64,000 bases of DNA. Source: Siphonodentalium dalli (lineage: Eukaryota; Mollusca; Scaphopoda; Gadilida; Siphonodentaliidae). The notes under the pieces are model-generated. The model did no database searches. It was not told the DNA's origin and was given only the letters and a program-made list of their open reading frames with translations. Positions 1-14,100 of the stretch are shown here, one piece after another. Position numbers and translations under genes: made by a program. The stretch's first letter is position 1, and each line of letters opens with the position of its first letter. The stretch spans positions 112,890,004 through 112,954,003 of the forward strand of contig CP136064.1 in the NCBI GenBank assembly GCA_032622095.1. Direction: 5' to 3'.

Positions 1-448
1 CCGATTTACAAAATTCTTTCACGAGTAGCATCAGTACATCGTATAGATACCCGACAGTAAAAATGGTTGGAATCGGTGACAAGAAAAAAATTGACAAATT
101 TTGCACCCCTCCCCGGGTCAACAAATTGTTTTCGGACCTTGGTAAAAATTTCCCCGATTCGTGCCCTTTCGTTAGTTAACACGATTACGAGAACCGAATT
201 CAGCTGCTTGACTTCTTACAGGAGAAAATCTGCGCACAAACTTTTCCAAATTTTTTGTTTAAGGGCCATAACTCTGGTAAACAAGTTAGGACACAAACCT
301 AAATGTTTCATTACCACGCATCTTGGCATGGTGCATATACCTACCAAATTTCAATGCTTTATCTTTTAAACTTTCTGAGATATAAGGGTTTTAAAATATA
401 TTAAGAATAATAAATAATAATAGTGAAAAATAAAAAATTGAATAACAA

Positions 449-478
449 TATACTTCCATATTAAAATATGGAAGTATA
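449..478. repeat. 30-bp perfect palindrome present once per monomer
   Basis: Arms TATACTTCCATATT and AATATGGAAGTATA (14 bp each) are perfect reverse complements around an AA spacer. The element recurs in all units except the deleted one near 12.9 kb. Its last copy at 43745-43774 lies 2 bp before the array ends. It could extrude as a hairpin or bind a dimeric protein. A role as replication or transposition terminator is an inference from its position at the array end and at the deletion breakpoint. Confidence 0.95.
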
Positions 479-1724
479 ATAAGGGAATCGCGCGGAATTG
501 ATTGGAATGTCGATAGTATGGTTTATTGACATTTCTGTGTTCAGTTGGAACGTTCTGGTGTGACCCCCACCCATGCCTCGAAATTTGAAGACGCGTGTAG
601 AAAAGTCGCCATATATCGGCCAATTTTCGAGATATCGAGCTAATTTTTGCGGCATTGTGTTCGTATATGATGCCCCTTTAATATTTAGCCGGGTTTTGGT
701 AAGGTTTTGTGGCGATATTTTACTATGTAGGCCAATATGTATGTTTCTGGTTCATACTTTTTTGAATATCTCCGGACTCATTCGACATAATGCAGCAAAT
801 GAATAATCGTTTAAAAGAACTAAAAATTCCCCATCGAATAATACCAAACACGTCACGATTGGTTAAAGAAATATAAATTCATAGTGCTTTCCCTGTAAAC
901 TTGAAAAAAGGAAAGGGCCACCATTTCTACATTTGTCAACCGATTCACAAAATTCACCCACGATAATACTTAGTACATCCTACAGATACTTCACAACCAT
1001 TTTGGTTCAAATCGGCGACAAAAAAAAAAAATTGACATATTTTGCCCCTCCCCTAGCCCAGAACAAAATTGAGCGGACCTTTGTCAAAATTTCCCGGTTT
1101 GGTCTTCTGTCTATGTTTAAGACGCTCACATAGAGCAAATCCAGCTGTTGTGCTTCGTCTAGGAGAAGATCGGGACACAAGCACTTTCTACACATGGACT
1201 TTATTAGTACATTTTTCGATGTGTTATAACTTGGTCATTTCTCACCCGATTTACAAAATTCTTTCACGAGTAGCATCAGTACATCGTATAGATACCCGAC
1301 AGTAAAAATGGTTGGAATCGGTGACAAGAAAAAAATTGACAAATTTTGCACCCCTCCCCGGGTCAACAAATTGTTTTCGGACCTTGGTAAAAATTTCCCC
1401 GATTCGTGCCCTTTCGTTAGTTAACACGATTACGAGAACCGAATTCAGCTGCTTGACTTCTTACAGGAGAAAATCTGCGCACAAACTTTTTCCAAATGTT
1501 TTGTTTAAGGGCCATAACTCTGGTAAACAAGTTAGGACACAAACCTAAATGTTTCATTACCACGCATCTTGGCATGGTGCATATACCTACCAAATTTCAA
1601 TGCTTTATCTTTTAAACTTTCTGAGATATAAGGGTTTTAAAATATATTAAGAATAATAAATAATAATAGTGAAAAATAAAAAATTGAATAACAATATACT
1701 TCCATATTAAAATATGGAAGTATA
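479..1724 (+). repeat. Representative 1246-bp satellite monomer
   Basis: This unit is defined from just after one palindrome to the end of the next. In order it contains a non-duplicated left block (479-936), sub-repeat A (937-1242), sub-repeat B (1243-1547), an AT-rich tail (1548-1694) and the 30-bp palindrome (1695-1724). Most later units are 1243 bp because the A-run after GGCGAC is three bases shorter. The phrases GGGCCATAACTCTGGT and TACCAAATTTCAATGC in the B/tail part resemble non-coding dispersed repeats common in molluscs. I therefore infer that the monomer derives from such a dispersed element. I find no splice sites, tRNA-like promoter boxes or conserved protein domain in it. Confidence 0.9.
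937..1547 (+). repeat. Diverged internal dimer (A and B) inside the monomer
   Basis: Two adjacent segments starting at 937 and 1243 align along their length with an offset of 306 bp. Matched landmarks in the same order include GATTCACAAAATTC versus GATTTACAAAATTC, AGTACATCCTACAGATAC versus AGTACATCGTATAGATAC, TTGACATATTTTGC versus TTGACAAATTTTGC, and CGGACCTTTGTCAAAATT versus CGGACCTTGGTAAAAATT. A and B differ far more from each other than the same sub-repeat differs between units. The duplication therefore pre-dates amplification of the 1.24-kb monomer. The same dimer recurs in every unit of the array. Confidence 0.85.
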
Positions 1725-4700
1725 ATAAGGGAATCGCGCGGAATTGATTGGAATGTCGATAGTATGGTTTATTGACATTTCTGTGTTCAGTTGGAACGTT
1801 CTGGTGTGACCCCCACCCATGCCTCGAAATTTGAAGACGCGTGTAGAAAAGTCGCCATATATCGGCCAATTTTCGAGATATCGAGCTAATTTTTGCGGCA
1901 TTGTGTTCGTATATGATGCCCCTTTAATATTTAGCCGGGTTTTGGTAAGGTTTTGTGGCGATATTTTACTATGTAGGCCAATATGTATGTTTCTGGTTCA
2001 TACTTTTTTGAATATCTCCGGACTCATTCGACATAATGCAGCAAATGAATAATCGTTTAAAAGAACTAAAAATTCCCCATCGAATAATACCAAACACGTC
2101 ACGATTGGTTAAAGAAATATAAATTCATAGTGCTTTCCCTGTAAACTTGAAAAAAGGAAAGGGCCACCATTTCTACATTTGTCAACCGATTCACAAAATT
2201 CACCCACGATAATACTTAGTACATCCTACAGATACTTCACAACCATTTTGGTTCAAATCGGCGACAAAAAAAATTTGACATATTTTGCCCCTCCCCTAGC
2301 CCAAAACAAAATTGAGCGGACCTTTGTCAAAATTTCCCGTTTGGTCTTCTGTCTATGTTTAAGACGCTCACATAGAGCAAATCCAGCTGTTGCGCTTCGT
2401 CTAGGAGAAGATCGGGACACAAGCACTTTCTACACATGGACTTTATTAGTACATTTTTCGATGTGTTATAACTTGGTCATTTCTCACCCGATTTACAAAA
2501 TTCTTTCACGAGTAGCATCAGTACATCGTATAGATACCCGACAGTAAAAATGGTTGGAATCGGTGACAAGAAAAAAATTGACAAATTTTGCACCCCTCCC
2601 CGGGTCAACAAATTGTTTTCGGACCTTGGTAAAAATTTCCCCGATTCGTGCCCTTTCGTTAGTTAACACGATTACGAGAACCGAATTCAGCTGCTTGACT
2701 TCTTACAGGAGAAAATCTGCGCACAAACTTTTTCCAAATGTTTTGTTTAAGGGCCATAACTCTGGTAAACAAGTTAGGACACAAACCTAAATGTTTCATT
2801 ACCACGCATCTTGGCATGGTGCATATACCTACCAAATTTCAATGCTTTATCTTTTAAACTTTCTGAGATATAAGGGTTTTAAAATATATTAAGAATAATA
2901 AATAATAATAGTGAAAAATAAAAAATTGAATAACAATATACTTCCATATTAAAATATGGAAGTATAATAAGGGAATCGCGCGGAATTGATTGGAATGTCG
3001 ATAGTATGGTTTATTGACATTTCTGTGTTCAGTTGGAACGTTCTGGTGTGACCCCCACCCATGCCTCGAAATTTGAAGACGCGTGTAGAAAAGTCGCCAT
3101 ATATCGGCCAATTTTCGAGATATCGAGCTAATTTTTGCGGCATTGTGTTCGTATATGATGCCCCTTTAATATTTAGCCGGGTTTTGGTAAGGTTTTGTGG
3201 CGATATTTTACTATGTAGGCCAATATGTATGTTTCTGGTTCATACTTTTTTGAATATCTCCGGACTCATTCGACATAATGCAGCAAATGAATAATCGTTT
3301 AAAAGAACTAAAAATTCCCCATCGAATAATACCAAACACGTCACGATTGGTTAAAGAAATATAAATTCATAGTGCTTTCCCTGTAAACTTGAAAAAAGGA
3401 AAGGGCCACCATTTCTACATTTGTCAACCGATTCACAAAATTCACCCACGATAATACTTAGTACATCCTACAGATACTTCACAACCATTTTGGTTCAAAT
3501 CGGCGACAAAAAAAAAAAATTGACATATTTTGCCCCTCCCCTAGCCCAGAACAAAATTGAGCGGACCTTTGTCAAAATTTCCCGGTTTGGTCTTCTGTCT
3601 ATGTTTAAGACGCTCACATAGAGCAAATCCAGCTGTTGTGCTTCGTCTAGGAGAAGATCGGGACACAAGCACTTTCTACACATGGACTTTATTAGTACAT
3701 TTTTCGATGTGTTATAACTTGGTCATTTCTCACCCGATTTACAAAATTCTTTCACGAGTAGCATCAGTACATCGTATAGATACCCGACAGTAAAAATGGT
3801 TGGAATCGGTGACAAGAAAAAAATTGACAAATTTTGCACCCCTCCCCGGGTCAACAAATTGTTTTCGGACCTTGGTAAAAATTTCCCCGATTCGTGCCCT
3901 TTCGTTAGTTAACACGATTACGAGAACCGAATTCAGCTGCTTGACTTCTTACAGGAGAAAATCTGCGCACAAACTTTTTCCAAATTTTTTGTTTAAGGGC
4001 CATAACTCTGGTAAACAAGTTAGGACACAAACCTAAATGTTTCATTACCACGCATCTTGGCATGGTGCATATACCTACCAAATTTCAATGCTTTATCTTT
4101 TAAACTTTCTGAGATATAAGGGTTTTAAAATATATTAAGAATAATAAATAATAATAGTGAAAAATAAAAAATTGAATAACAATATACTTCCATATTAAAA
4201 TATGGAAGTATAATAAGGGAATCGCGCGGAATTGATTGGAATGTCGATAGTATGGTTTATTGACATTTCTGTGTTCAGTTGGAACGTTCTGGTGTGACCC
4301 CCACCCATGCCTCGAAATTTGAAGACGCGTGTAGAAAAGTCGCCATATATCGGCCAATTTTCGAGATATCGAGCTAATTTTTGCGGCATTGTGTTCGTAT
4401 ATGATGCCCCTTTAATATTTAGCCGGGTTTTGGTAAGGTTTTGTGGCGATATTTTACTATGTAGGCCAATATGTATGTTTCTGGTTCATACTTTTTTGAA
4501 TATCTCCGGACTCATTCGACATAATGCAGCAAATGAATAATCGTTTAAAAGAACTAAAAATTCCCCATCGAATAATACCAAACACGTCACGATTGGTTAA
4601 AGAAATATAAATTCATAGTGCTTTCCCTGTAAACTTGAAAAAAGGAAAGGGCCACCATTTCTACATTTGTCAACCGATTCACAAAATTCACCCACGATAA

Positions 4701-7700
4701 TACTTAGTACATCCTACAGATACTTCACAACCATTTTGGTTCAAATCGGCGACAAAAAAAAATTGACATATTTTGCCCCTCCCCTAGCCCAGAACAAAAT
4801 TGAGCGGACCTTTGTCAAAATTTCCCGGTTTGGTCTTCTGTCTATGTTTAAGACGCTCACATAGAGCAAATCCAGCTGTTGTGCTTCGTCTAGGAGAAGA
4901 TCGGGACACAAGCACTTTCTACACATGGACTTTATTAGTACATTTTTCGATGTGTTATAACTTGGTCATTTCTCACCCGATTTACAAAATTCTTTCACGA
5001 GTAGCATCAGTACATCGTATAGATACCCGACAGTAAAAATGGTTGGAATCGGTGACAAGAAAAAAATTGACAAATTTTGCACCCCTCCCCGGGTCAACAA
5101 ATTGTTTTCGGACCTTGGTAAAAATTTCCCCGATTCGTGCCCTTTCGTTAGTTAACACGATTACGAGAACCGAATTCAGCTGCTTGACTTCTTACAGGAG
5201 AAAATCTGCGCACAAACTTTTTCCAAATGTTTTGTTTAAGGGCCATAACTCTGGTAAACAAGTTAGGACACAAACCTAAATGTTTCATTACCACGCATCT
5301 TGGCATGGTGCATATACCTACCAAATTTCAATGCTTTATCTTTTAAACTTTCTGAGATATAAGGGTTTTAAAATATATTAAGAATAATAAATAATAATAG
5401 TGAAAAATAAAAAATTGAATAACAATATACTTCCATATTAAAATATGGAAGTATAATAAGGGAATCGCGCGGAATTGATTGGAATGTCGATAGTATGGTT
5501 TATTGACATTTCTGTGTTCAGTTGGAACGTTCTGGTGTGACCCCCACCCATGCCTCGAAATTTGAAGACGCGTGTAGAAAAGTCGCCATATATCGGCCAA
5601 TTTTCGAGATATCGAGCTAATTTTTGCGGCATTGTGTTCGTATATGATGCCCCTTTAATATTTAGCCGGGTTTTGGTAAGGTTTTGTGGCGATATTTTAC
5701 TATGTAGGCCAATATGTATGTTTCTGGTTCATACTTTTTTGAATATCTCCGGACTCATTCGACATAATGCAGCAAATGAATAATCGTTTAAAAGAACTAA
5801 AAATTCCCCATCGAATAATACCAAACACGTCACGATTGGTTAAAGAAATATAAATTCATAGTGCTTTCCCTGTAAACTTGAAAAAAGGAAAGGGCCACCA
5901 TTTCTACATTTGTCAACCGATTCACAAAATTCACCCACGATAATACTTAGTACATCCTACAGATACTTCACAACCATTTTGGTTCAAATCGGCGACAAAA
6001 AAAAATTGACATATTTTGCCCCTCCCCTAGCCCAGAACAAAATTGAGCGGACCTTTGTCAAAATTTCCCGGTTTGGTCTTCTGTCTATGTTTAAGACGCT
6101 CACATAGAGCAAATCCAGCTGTTGCGCTTCGTCTAGGAGAAGATCGGGACACAAGCACTTTCTACACATGGACTTTATTAGTACATTTTTCGATGTGTTA
6201 TAACTTGGTCATTTCTCACCCGATTTACAAAATTCTTTCACGAGTAGCATCAGTACATCGTATAGATACCCGACAGTAAAAATGGTTGGAATCGGTGACA
6301 AGAAAAAAATTGACAAATTTTGCACCCCTCCCCGGGTCAACAAATTGTTTTCGGACCTTGGTAAAAATTTCCCCGATTCGTGCCCTTTCGTTAGTTAACA
6401 CGATTACGAGAACCGAATTCAGCTGCTTGACTTCTTACAGGAGAAAATCTGCGCACAAACTTTTTCCAAATTTTTTGTTTAAGGGCCATAACTCTGGTAA
6501 ACAAGTTAGGACACAAACCTAAATGTTTCATTACCACGCATCTTGGCATGGTGCATATACCTACCAAATTTCAATGCTTTATCTTTTAAACTTTCTGAGA
6601 TATAAGGGTTTTAAAATATATTAAGAATAATAAATAATAATAGTGAAAAATAAAAAATTGAATAACAATATACTTCCATATTAAAATATGGAAGTATAAT
6701 AAGGGAATCGCGCGGAATTGATTGGAATGTCGATAGTATGGTTTATTGACATTTCTGTGTTCAGTTGGAACGTTCTGGTGTGACCCCCACCCATGCCTCG
6801 AAATTTGAAGACGCGTGTAGAAAAGTCGCCATATATCGGCCAATTTTCGAGATATCGAGCTAATTTTTGCGGCATTGTGTTCGTATATGATGCCCCTTTA
6901 ATATTTAGCCGGGTTTTGGTAAGGTTTTGTGGCGATATTTTACTATGTAGGCCAATATGTATGTTTCTGGTTCATACTTTTTTGAATATCTCCGGACTCA
7001 TTCGACATAATGCAGCAAATGAATAATCGTTTAAAAGAACTAAAAATTCCCCATCGAATAATACCAAACACGTCACGATTGGTTAAAGAAATATAAATTC
7101 ATAGTGCTTTCCCTGTAAACTTGAAAAAAGGAAAGGGCCACCATTTCTACATTTGTCAACCGATTCACAAAATTCACCCACGATAATACTTAGTACATCC
7201 TACAGATACTTCACAACCATTTTGGTTCAAATCGGCGACAAAAAAAAATTGACATATTTTGCCCCTCCCCTAGCCCAGAACAAAATTGAGCGGACCTTTG
7301 TCAAAATTTCCCGGTTTGGTCTTCTGTCTATGTTTAAGACGCTCACATAGAGCAAATCCAGCTGTTGCGCTTCGTCTAGGAGAAGATCGGGACACAAGCA
7401 CTTTCTACACATGGACTTTATTAGTACATTTTTCGATGTGTTATAACTTGGTCATTTCTCACCCGATTTACAAAATTCTTTCACGAGTAGCATCAGTACA
7501 TCGTATAGATACCCGACAGTAAAAATGGTTGGAATCGGTGACAAGAAAAAAATTGACAAATTTTGCACCCCTCCCCGGGTCAACAAATTGTTTTCGGACC
7601 TTGGTAAAAATTTCCCCGATTCGTGCCCTTTCGTTAGTTAACACGATTACGAGAACCGAATTCAGCTGCTTGACTTCTTACAGGAGAAAATCTGCGCACA

Positions 7701-10700
7701 AACTTTTTCCAAATTTTTTGTTTAAGGGCCATAACTCTGGTAAACAAGTTAGGACACAAACCTAAATGTTTCATTACCACGCATCTTGGCATGGTGCATA
7801 TACCTACCAAATTTCAATGCTTTATCTTTTAAACTTTCTGAGATATAATGGTTTTAAAATATATTAAGAATAATAAATAATAATAGTGAAAAATAAAAAA
7901 TTGAATAACAATATACTTCCATATTAAAATATGGAAGTATAATAAGGGAATCGCGCGGAATTGATTGGAATGTCGATAGTATGGTTTATTGACATTTCTG
8001 TGTTCAGTTGGAACGTTCTGGTGTGACCCCCACCCATGCCTCGAAATTTGAAGACGCGTGTAGAAAAGTCGCCATATATCGGCCAATTTTCGAGATATCG
8101 AGCTAATTTTTGCGGCATTGTGTTCGTATATGATGCCCCTTTAATATTTAGCCGGGTTTTGGTAAGGTTTTGTGGCGATATTTTACTATGTAGGCCAATA
8201 TGTATGTTTCTGGTTCATACTTTTTTGAATATCTCCGGACTCATTCGACATAATGCAGCAAATGAATAATCGTTTAAAAGAACTAAAAATTCCCCATCGA
8301 ATAATACCAAACACGTCACGATTGGTTAAAGAAATATAAATTCATAGTGCTTTCCCTGTAAACTTGAAAAAAGGAAAGGGCCACCATTTCTACATTTGTC
8401 AACCGATTCACAAAATTCACCCACGATAATACTTAGTACATCCTACAGATACTTCACAACCATTTTGGTTCAAATCGGCGACAAAAAAAAATTGACATAT
8501 TTTGCCCCTCCCCTAGCCCAGAACAAAATTGAGCGGACCTTTGTCAAAATTTCCCGGTTTGGTCTTCTGTCTATGTTTAAGACGCTCACATAGAGCAAAT
8601 CCAGCTGTTGCGCTTCGTCTAGGAGAAGATCGGGACACAAGCACTTTCTACACATGGACTTTATTAGTACATTTTTCGATGTGTTATAACTTGGTCATTT
8701 CTCACCCGATTTACAAAATTCTTTCACGAGTAGCATCAGTACATCGTATAGATACCCGACAGTAAAAATGGTTGGAATCGGTGACAAGAAAAAAATTGAC
8801 AAATTTTGCACCCCTCCCCGGGTCAACAAATTGTTTTCGGACCTTGGTAAAAATTTCCCCGATTCGTGCCCTTTCGTTAGTTAACACGATTACGAGAACC
8901 GAATTCAGCTGCTTGACTTCTTACAGGAGAAAATCTGCGCACAAACTTTTTCCAAATTTTTTGTTTAAGGGCCATAACTCTGGTAAACAAGTTAGGACAC
9001 AAACCTAAATGTTTCATTACCACGCATCTTGGCATGGTGCATATACCTACCAAATTTCAATGCTTTATCTTTTAAACTTTCTGAGATATAATGGTTTTAA
9101 AATATATTAAGAATAATAAATAATAATAGTGAAAAATAAAAAATTGAATAACAATATACTTCCATATTAAAATATGGAAGTATAATAAGGGAATCGCGCG
9201 GAATTGATTGGAATGTCGATAGTATGGTTTATTGACATTTCTGTGTTCAGTTGGAACGTTCTGGTGTGACCCCCACCCATGCCTCGAAATTTGAAGACGC
9301 GTGTAGAAAAGTCGCCATATATCGGCCAATTTTCGAGATATCGAGCTAATTTTTGCGGCATTGTGTTCGTATATGATGCCCCTTTAATATTTAGCCGGGT
9401 TTTGGTAAGGTTTTGTGGCGATATTTTACTATGTAGGCCAATATGTATGTTTCTGGTTCATACTTTTTTGAATATCTCCGGACTCATTCGACATAATGCA
9501 GCAAATGAATAATCGTTTAAAAGAACTAAAAATTCCCCATCGAATAATACCAAACACGTCACGATTGGTTAAAGAAATATAAATTCATAGTGCTTTCCCT
9601 GTAAACTTGAAAAAAGGAAAGGGCCACCATTTCTACATTTGTCAACCGATTCACAAAATTCACCCACGATAATACTTAGTACATCCTACAGATACTTCAC
9701 AACCATTTTGGTTCAAATCGGCGACAAAAAAAAATTGACATATTTTGCCCCTCCCCTAGCCCAGAACAAAATTGAGCGGACCTTTGTCAAAATTTCCCGG
9801 TTTGGTCTTCTGTCTATGTTTAAGACGCTCACATAGAGCAAATCCAGCTGTTGCGCTTCGTCTAGGAGAAGATCGGGACACAAGCACTTTCTACACATGG
9901 ACTTTATTAGTACATTTTTCGATGTGTTATAACTTGGTCATTTCTCACCCGATTTACAAAATTCTTTCACGAGTAGCATCAGTACATCGTATAGATACCC
10001 GACAGTAAAAATGGTTGGAATCGGTGACAAGAAAAAAATTGACAAATTTTGCACCCCTCCCCGGGTCAACAAATTGTTTTCGGACCTTGGTAAAAATTTC
10101 CCCGATTCGTGCCCTTTCGTTAGTTAACACGATTACGAGAACCGAATTCAGCTGCTTGACTTCTTACAGGAGAAAATCTGCGCACAAACTTTTCCAAATT
10201 TTTTGTTTAAGGGCCATAACTCTGGTAAACAAGTTAGGACACAAACCTAAATGTTTCATTACCACGCATCTTGGCATGGTGCATATACCTACCAAATTTC
10301 AATGCTTTATCTTTTAAACTTTCTGAGATATAATGGTTTTAAAATATATTAAGAATAATAAATAATAATAGTGAAAAATAAAAAATTGAATAACAATATA
10401 CTTCCATATTAAAATATGGAAGTATAATAAGGGAATCGCGCGGAATTGATTGGAATGTCGATAGTATGGTTTATTGACATTTCTGTGTTCAGTTGGAACG
10501 TTCTGGTGTGACCCCCACCCATGCCTCGAAATTTGAAGACGCGTGTAGAAAAGTCGCCATATATCGGCCAATTTTCGAGATATCGAGCTAATTTTTGCGG
10601 CATTGTGTTCGTATATGATGCCCCTTTAATATTTAGCCGGGTTTTGGTAAGGTTTTGTGGCGATATTTTACTATGTAGGCCAATATGTATGTTTCTGGTT

Positions 10701-11190
10701 CATACTTTTTTGAATATCTCCGGACTCATTCGACATAATGCAGCAAATGAATAATCGTTTAAAAGAACTAAAAATTCCCCATCGAATAATACCAAACACG
10801 TCACGATTGGTTAAAGAAATATAAATTCATAGTGCTTTCCCTGTAAACTTGAAAAAAGGAAAGGGCCACCATTTCTACATTTGTCAACCGATTCACAAAA
10901 TTCACCCACGATAATACTTAGTACATCCTACAGATACTTCACAACCATTTTGGTTCAAATCGGCGACAAAAAAAAATTGACATATTTTGCCCCTCCCCTA
11001 GCCCAGAACAAAATTGAGCGGACCTTTGTCAAAATTTCCCGGTTTGGTCTTCTGTCTATGTTTAAGACGCTCACATAGAGCAAATCCAGCTGTTGCGCTT
11101 CGTCTAGGAGAAGATCGGGACACAAGCACTTTCTACACATGGACTTTATTAGTACATTTTTCGATGTGTTATAACTTGGTCATTTCTCAC

Positions 11191-14100
11191 CCGATTTACA
11201 AAATTCTTTCACGAGTAGCATCAGTACATCGTATAGATACCCGACAGTAAAAATGGTTGGAATCGGTGACAAGAAAAAAATTGACAAATTTTGCACCCCT
11301 CCCCGGGTCAACAAATTGTTTTCGGACCTTGGTAAAAATTTCCCCGATTCGTGCCCTTTCGTTAGTTAACACGATTACGAGAACCGAATTCAGCTGCTTG
11401 ACTTCTTACAGGAGAAAATCTGCGCACAAACTTTTCCAAATTTTTTGTTTAAGGGCCATAACTCTGGTAAACAAGTTAGGACACAAACCTAAATGTTTCA
11501 TTACCACGCATCTTGGCATGGTGCATATACCTACCAAATTTCAATGCTTTATCTTTTAAACTTTCTGAGATATAAGGGTTTTAAAATATATTAAGAATAA
11601 TAAATAATAATAGTGAAAAATAAAAAATTGAATAACAATATACTTCCATATTAAAATATGGAAGTATAATAAGGGAATCGCGCGGAATTGATTGGAATGT
11701 CGATAGTATGGTTTATTGACATTTCTGTGTTCAGTTGGAACGTTCTGGTGTGACCCCCACCCATGCCTCGAAATTTGAAGACGCGTGTAGAAAAGTCGCC
11801 ATATATCGGCCAATTTTCGAGATATCGAGCTAATTTTTGCGGCATTGTGTTCGTATATGATGCCCCTTTAATATTTAGCCGGGTTTTGGTAAGGTTTTGT
11901 GGCGATATTTTACTATGTAGGCCAATATGTATGTTTCTGGTTCATACTTTTTTGAATATCTCCGGACTCATTCGACATAATGCAGCAAATGAATAATCGT
12001 TTAAAAGAACTAAAAATTCCCCATCGAATAATACCAAACACGTCACGATTGGTTAAAGAAATATAAATTCATAGTGCTTTCCCTGTAAACTTGAAAAAAG
12101 GAAAGGGCCACCATTTCTACATTTGTCAACCGATTCACAAAATTCACCCACGATAATACTTAGTACATCCTACAGATACTTCACAACCATTTTGGTTCAA
12201 ATCGGCGACAAAAAAAAAAAATTGACATATTTTGCCCCTCCCCTAGCCCAGAACAAAATTGAGCGGACCTTTGTCAAAATTTCCCGGTTTGGTCTTCTGT
12301 CTATGTTTAAGACGCTCACATAGAGCAAATCCAGCTGTTGTGCTTCGTCTAGGAGAAGATCGGGACACAAGCACTTTCTACACATGGACTTTATTAGTAC
12401 ATTTTTCGATGTGTTATAACTTGGTCATTTCTCACCCGATTTACAAAATTCTTTCACGAGTAGCATCAGTACATCGTATAGATACCCGACAGTAAAAATG
12501 GTTGGAATCGGTGACAAGAAAAAAATTGACAAATTTTGCACCCCTCCCCGGGTCAACAAATTGTTTTCGGACCTTGGTAAAAATTTCCCCGATTCGTGCC
12601 CTTTCGTTAGTTAACACGATTACGAGAACCGAATTCAGCTGCTTGACTTCTTACAGGAGAAAATCTGCGCACAAACTTTTTCCAAATGTTTTGTTTAAGG
12701 GCCATAACTCTGGTAAACAAGTTAGGACACAAACCTAAATGTTTCATTACCACGCATCTTGGCATGGTGCATATACCTACCAAATTTCAATGCTTTATCT
12801 TTTAAACTTTCTGAGATATAAGGGTTTTAAAATATATTAAGAATAATAAATAATAATAGTGAAAAATAAAAAATTGAATAACAATATACTTCCATATTAA
12901 AATATTTAGCCGGGTTTTGGTAAGGTTTTGTGGCGATATTTTACTATGTAGGCCAATATGTATGTTTCTGGTTCATACTTTTTTGAATATCTCCGGACTC
13001 ATTCGACATAATGCAGCAAATGAATAATCGTTTAAAAGAACTAAAAATTCCCCATCGAATAATACCAAACACGTCACGATTGGTTAAAGAAATATAAATT
13101 CATAGTGCTTTCCCTGTAAACTTGAAAAAAGGAAAGGGCCACCATTTCTACATTTGTCAACCGATTCACAAAATTCACCCACGATAATACTTAGTACATC
13201 CTACAGATACTTCACAACCATTTTGGTTCAAATCGGCGACAAAAAAAATTTGACATATTTTGCCCCTCCCCTAGCCCAAAACAAAATTGAGCGGACCTTT
13301 GTCAAAATTTCCCGTTTGGTCTTCTGTCTATGTTTAAGACGCTCACATAGAGCAAATCCAGCTGTTGCGCTTCGTCTAGGAGAAGATCGGGACACAAGCA
13401 CTTTCTACACATGGACTTTATTAGTACATTTTTCGATGTGTTATAACTTGGTCATTTCTCACCCGATTTACAAAATTCTTTCACGAGTAGCATCAGTACA
13501 TCGTATAGATACCCGACAGTAAAAATGGTTGGAATCGGTGACAAGAAAAAAATTGACAAATTTTGCACCCCTCCCCGGGTCAACAAATTGTTTTCGGACC
13601 TTGGTAAAAATTTCCCCGATTCGTGCCCTTTCGTTAGTTAACACGATTACGAGAACCGAATTCAGCTGCTTGACTTCTTACAGGAGAAAATCTGCGCACA
13701 AACTTTTTCCAAATGTTTTGTTTAAGGGCCATAACTCTGGTAAACAAGTTAGGACACAAACCTAAATGTTTCATTACCACGCATCTTGGCATGGTGCATA
13801 TACCTACCAAATTTCAATGCTTTATCTTTTAAACTTTCTGAGATATAAGGGTTTTAAAATATATTAAGAATAATAAATAATAATAGTGAAAAATAAAAAA
13901 TTGAATAACAATATACTTCCATATTAAAATATGGAAGTATAATAAGGGAATCGCGCGGAATTGATTGGAATGTCGATAGTATGGTTTATTGACATTTCTG
14001 TGTTCAGTTGGAACGTTCTGGTGTGACCCCCACCCATGCCTCGAAATTTGAAGACGCGTGTAGAAAAGTCGCCATATATCGGCCAATTTTCGAGATATCG

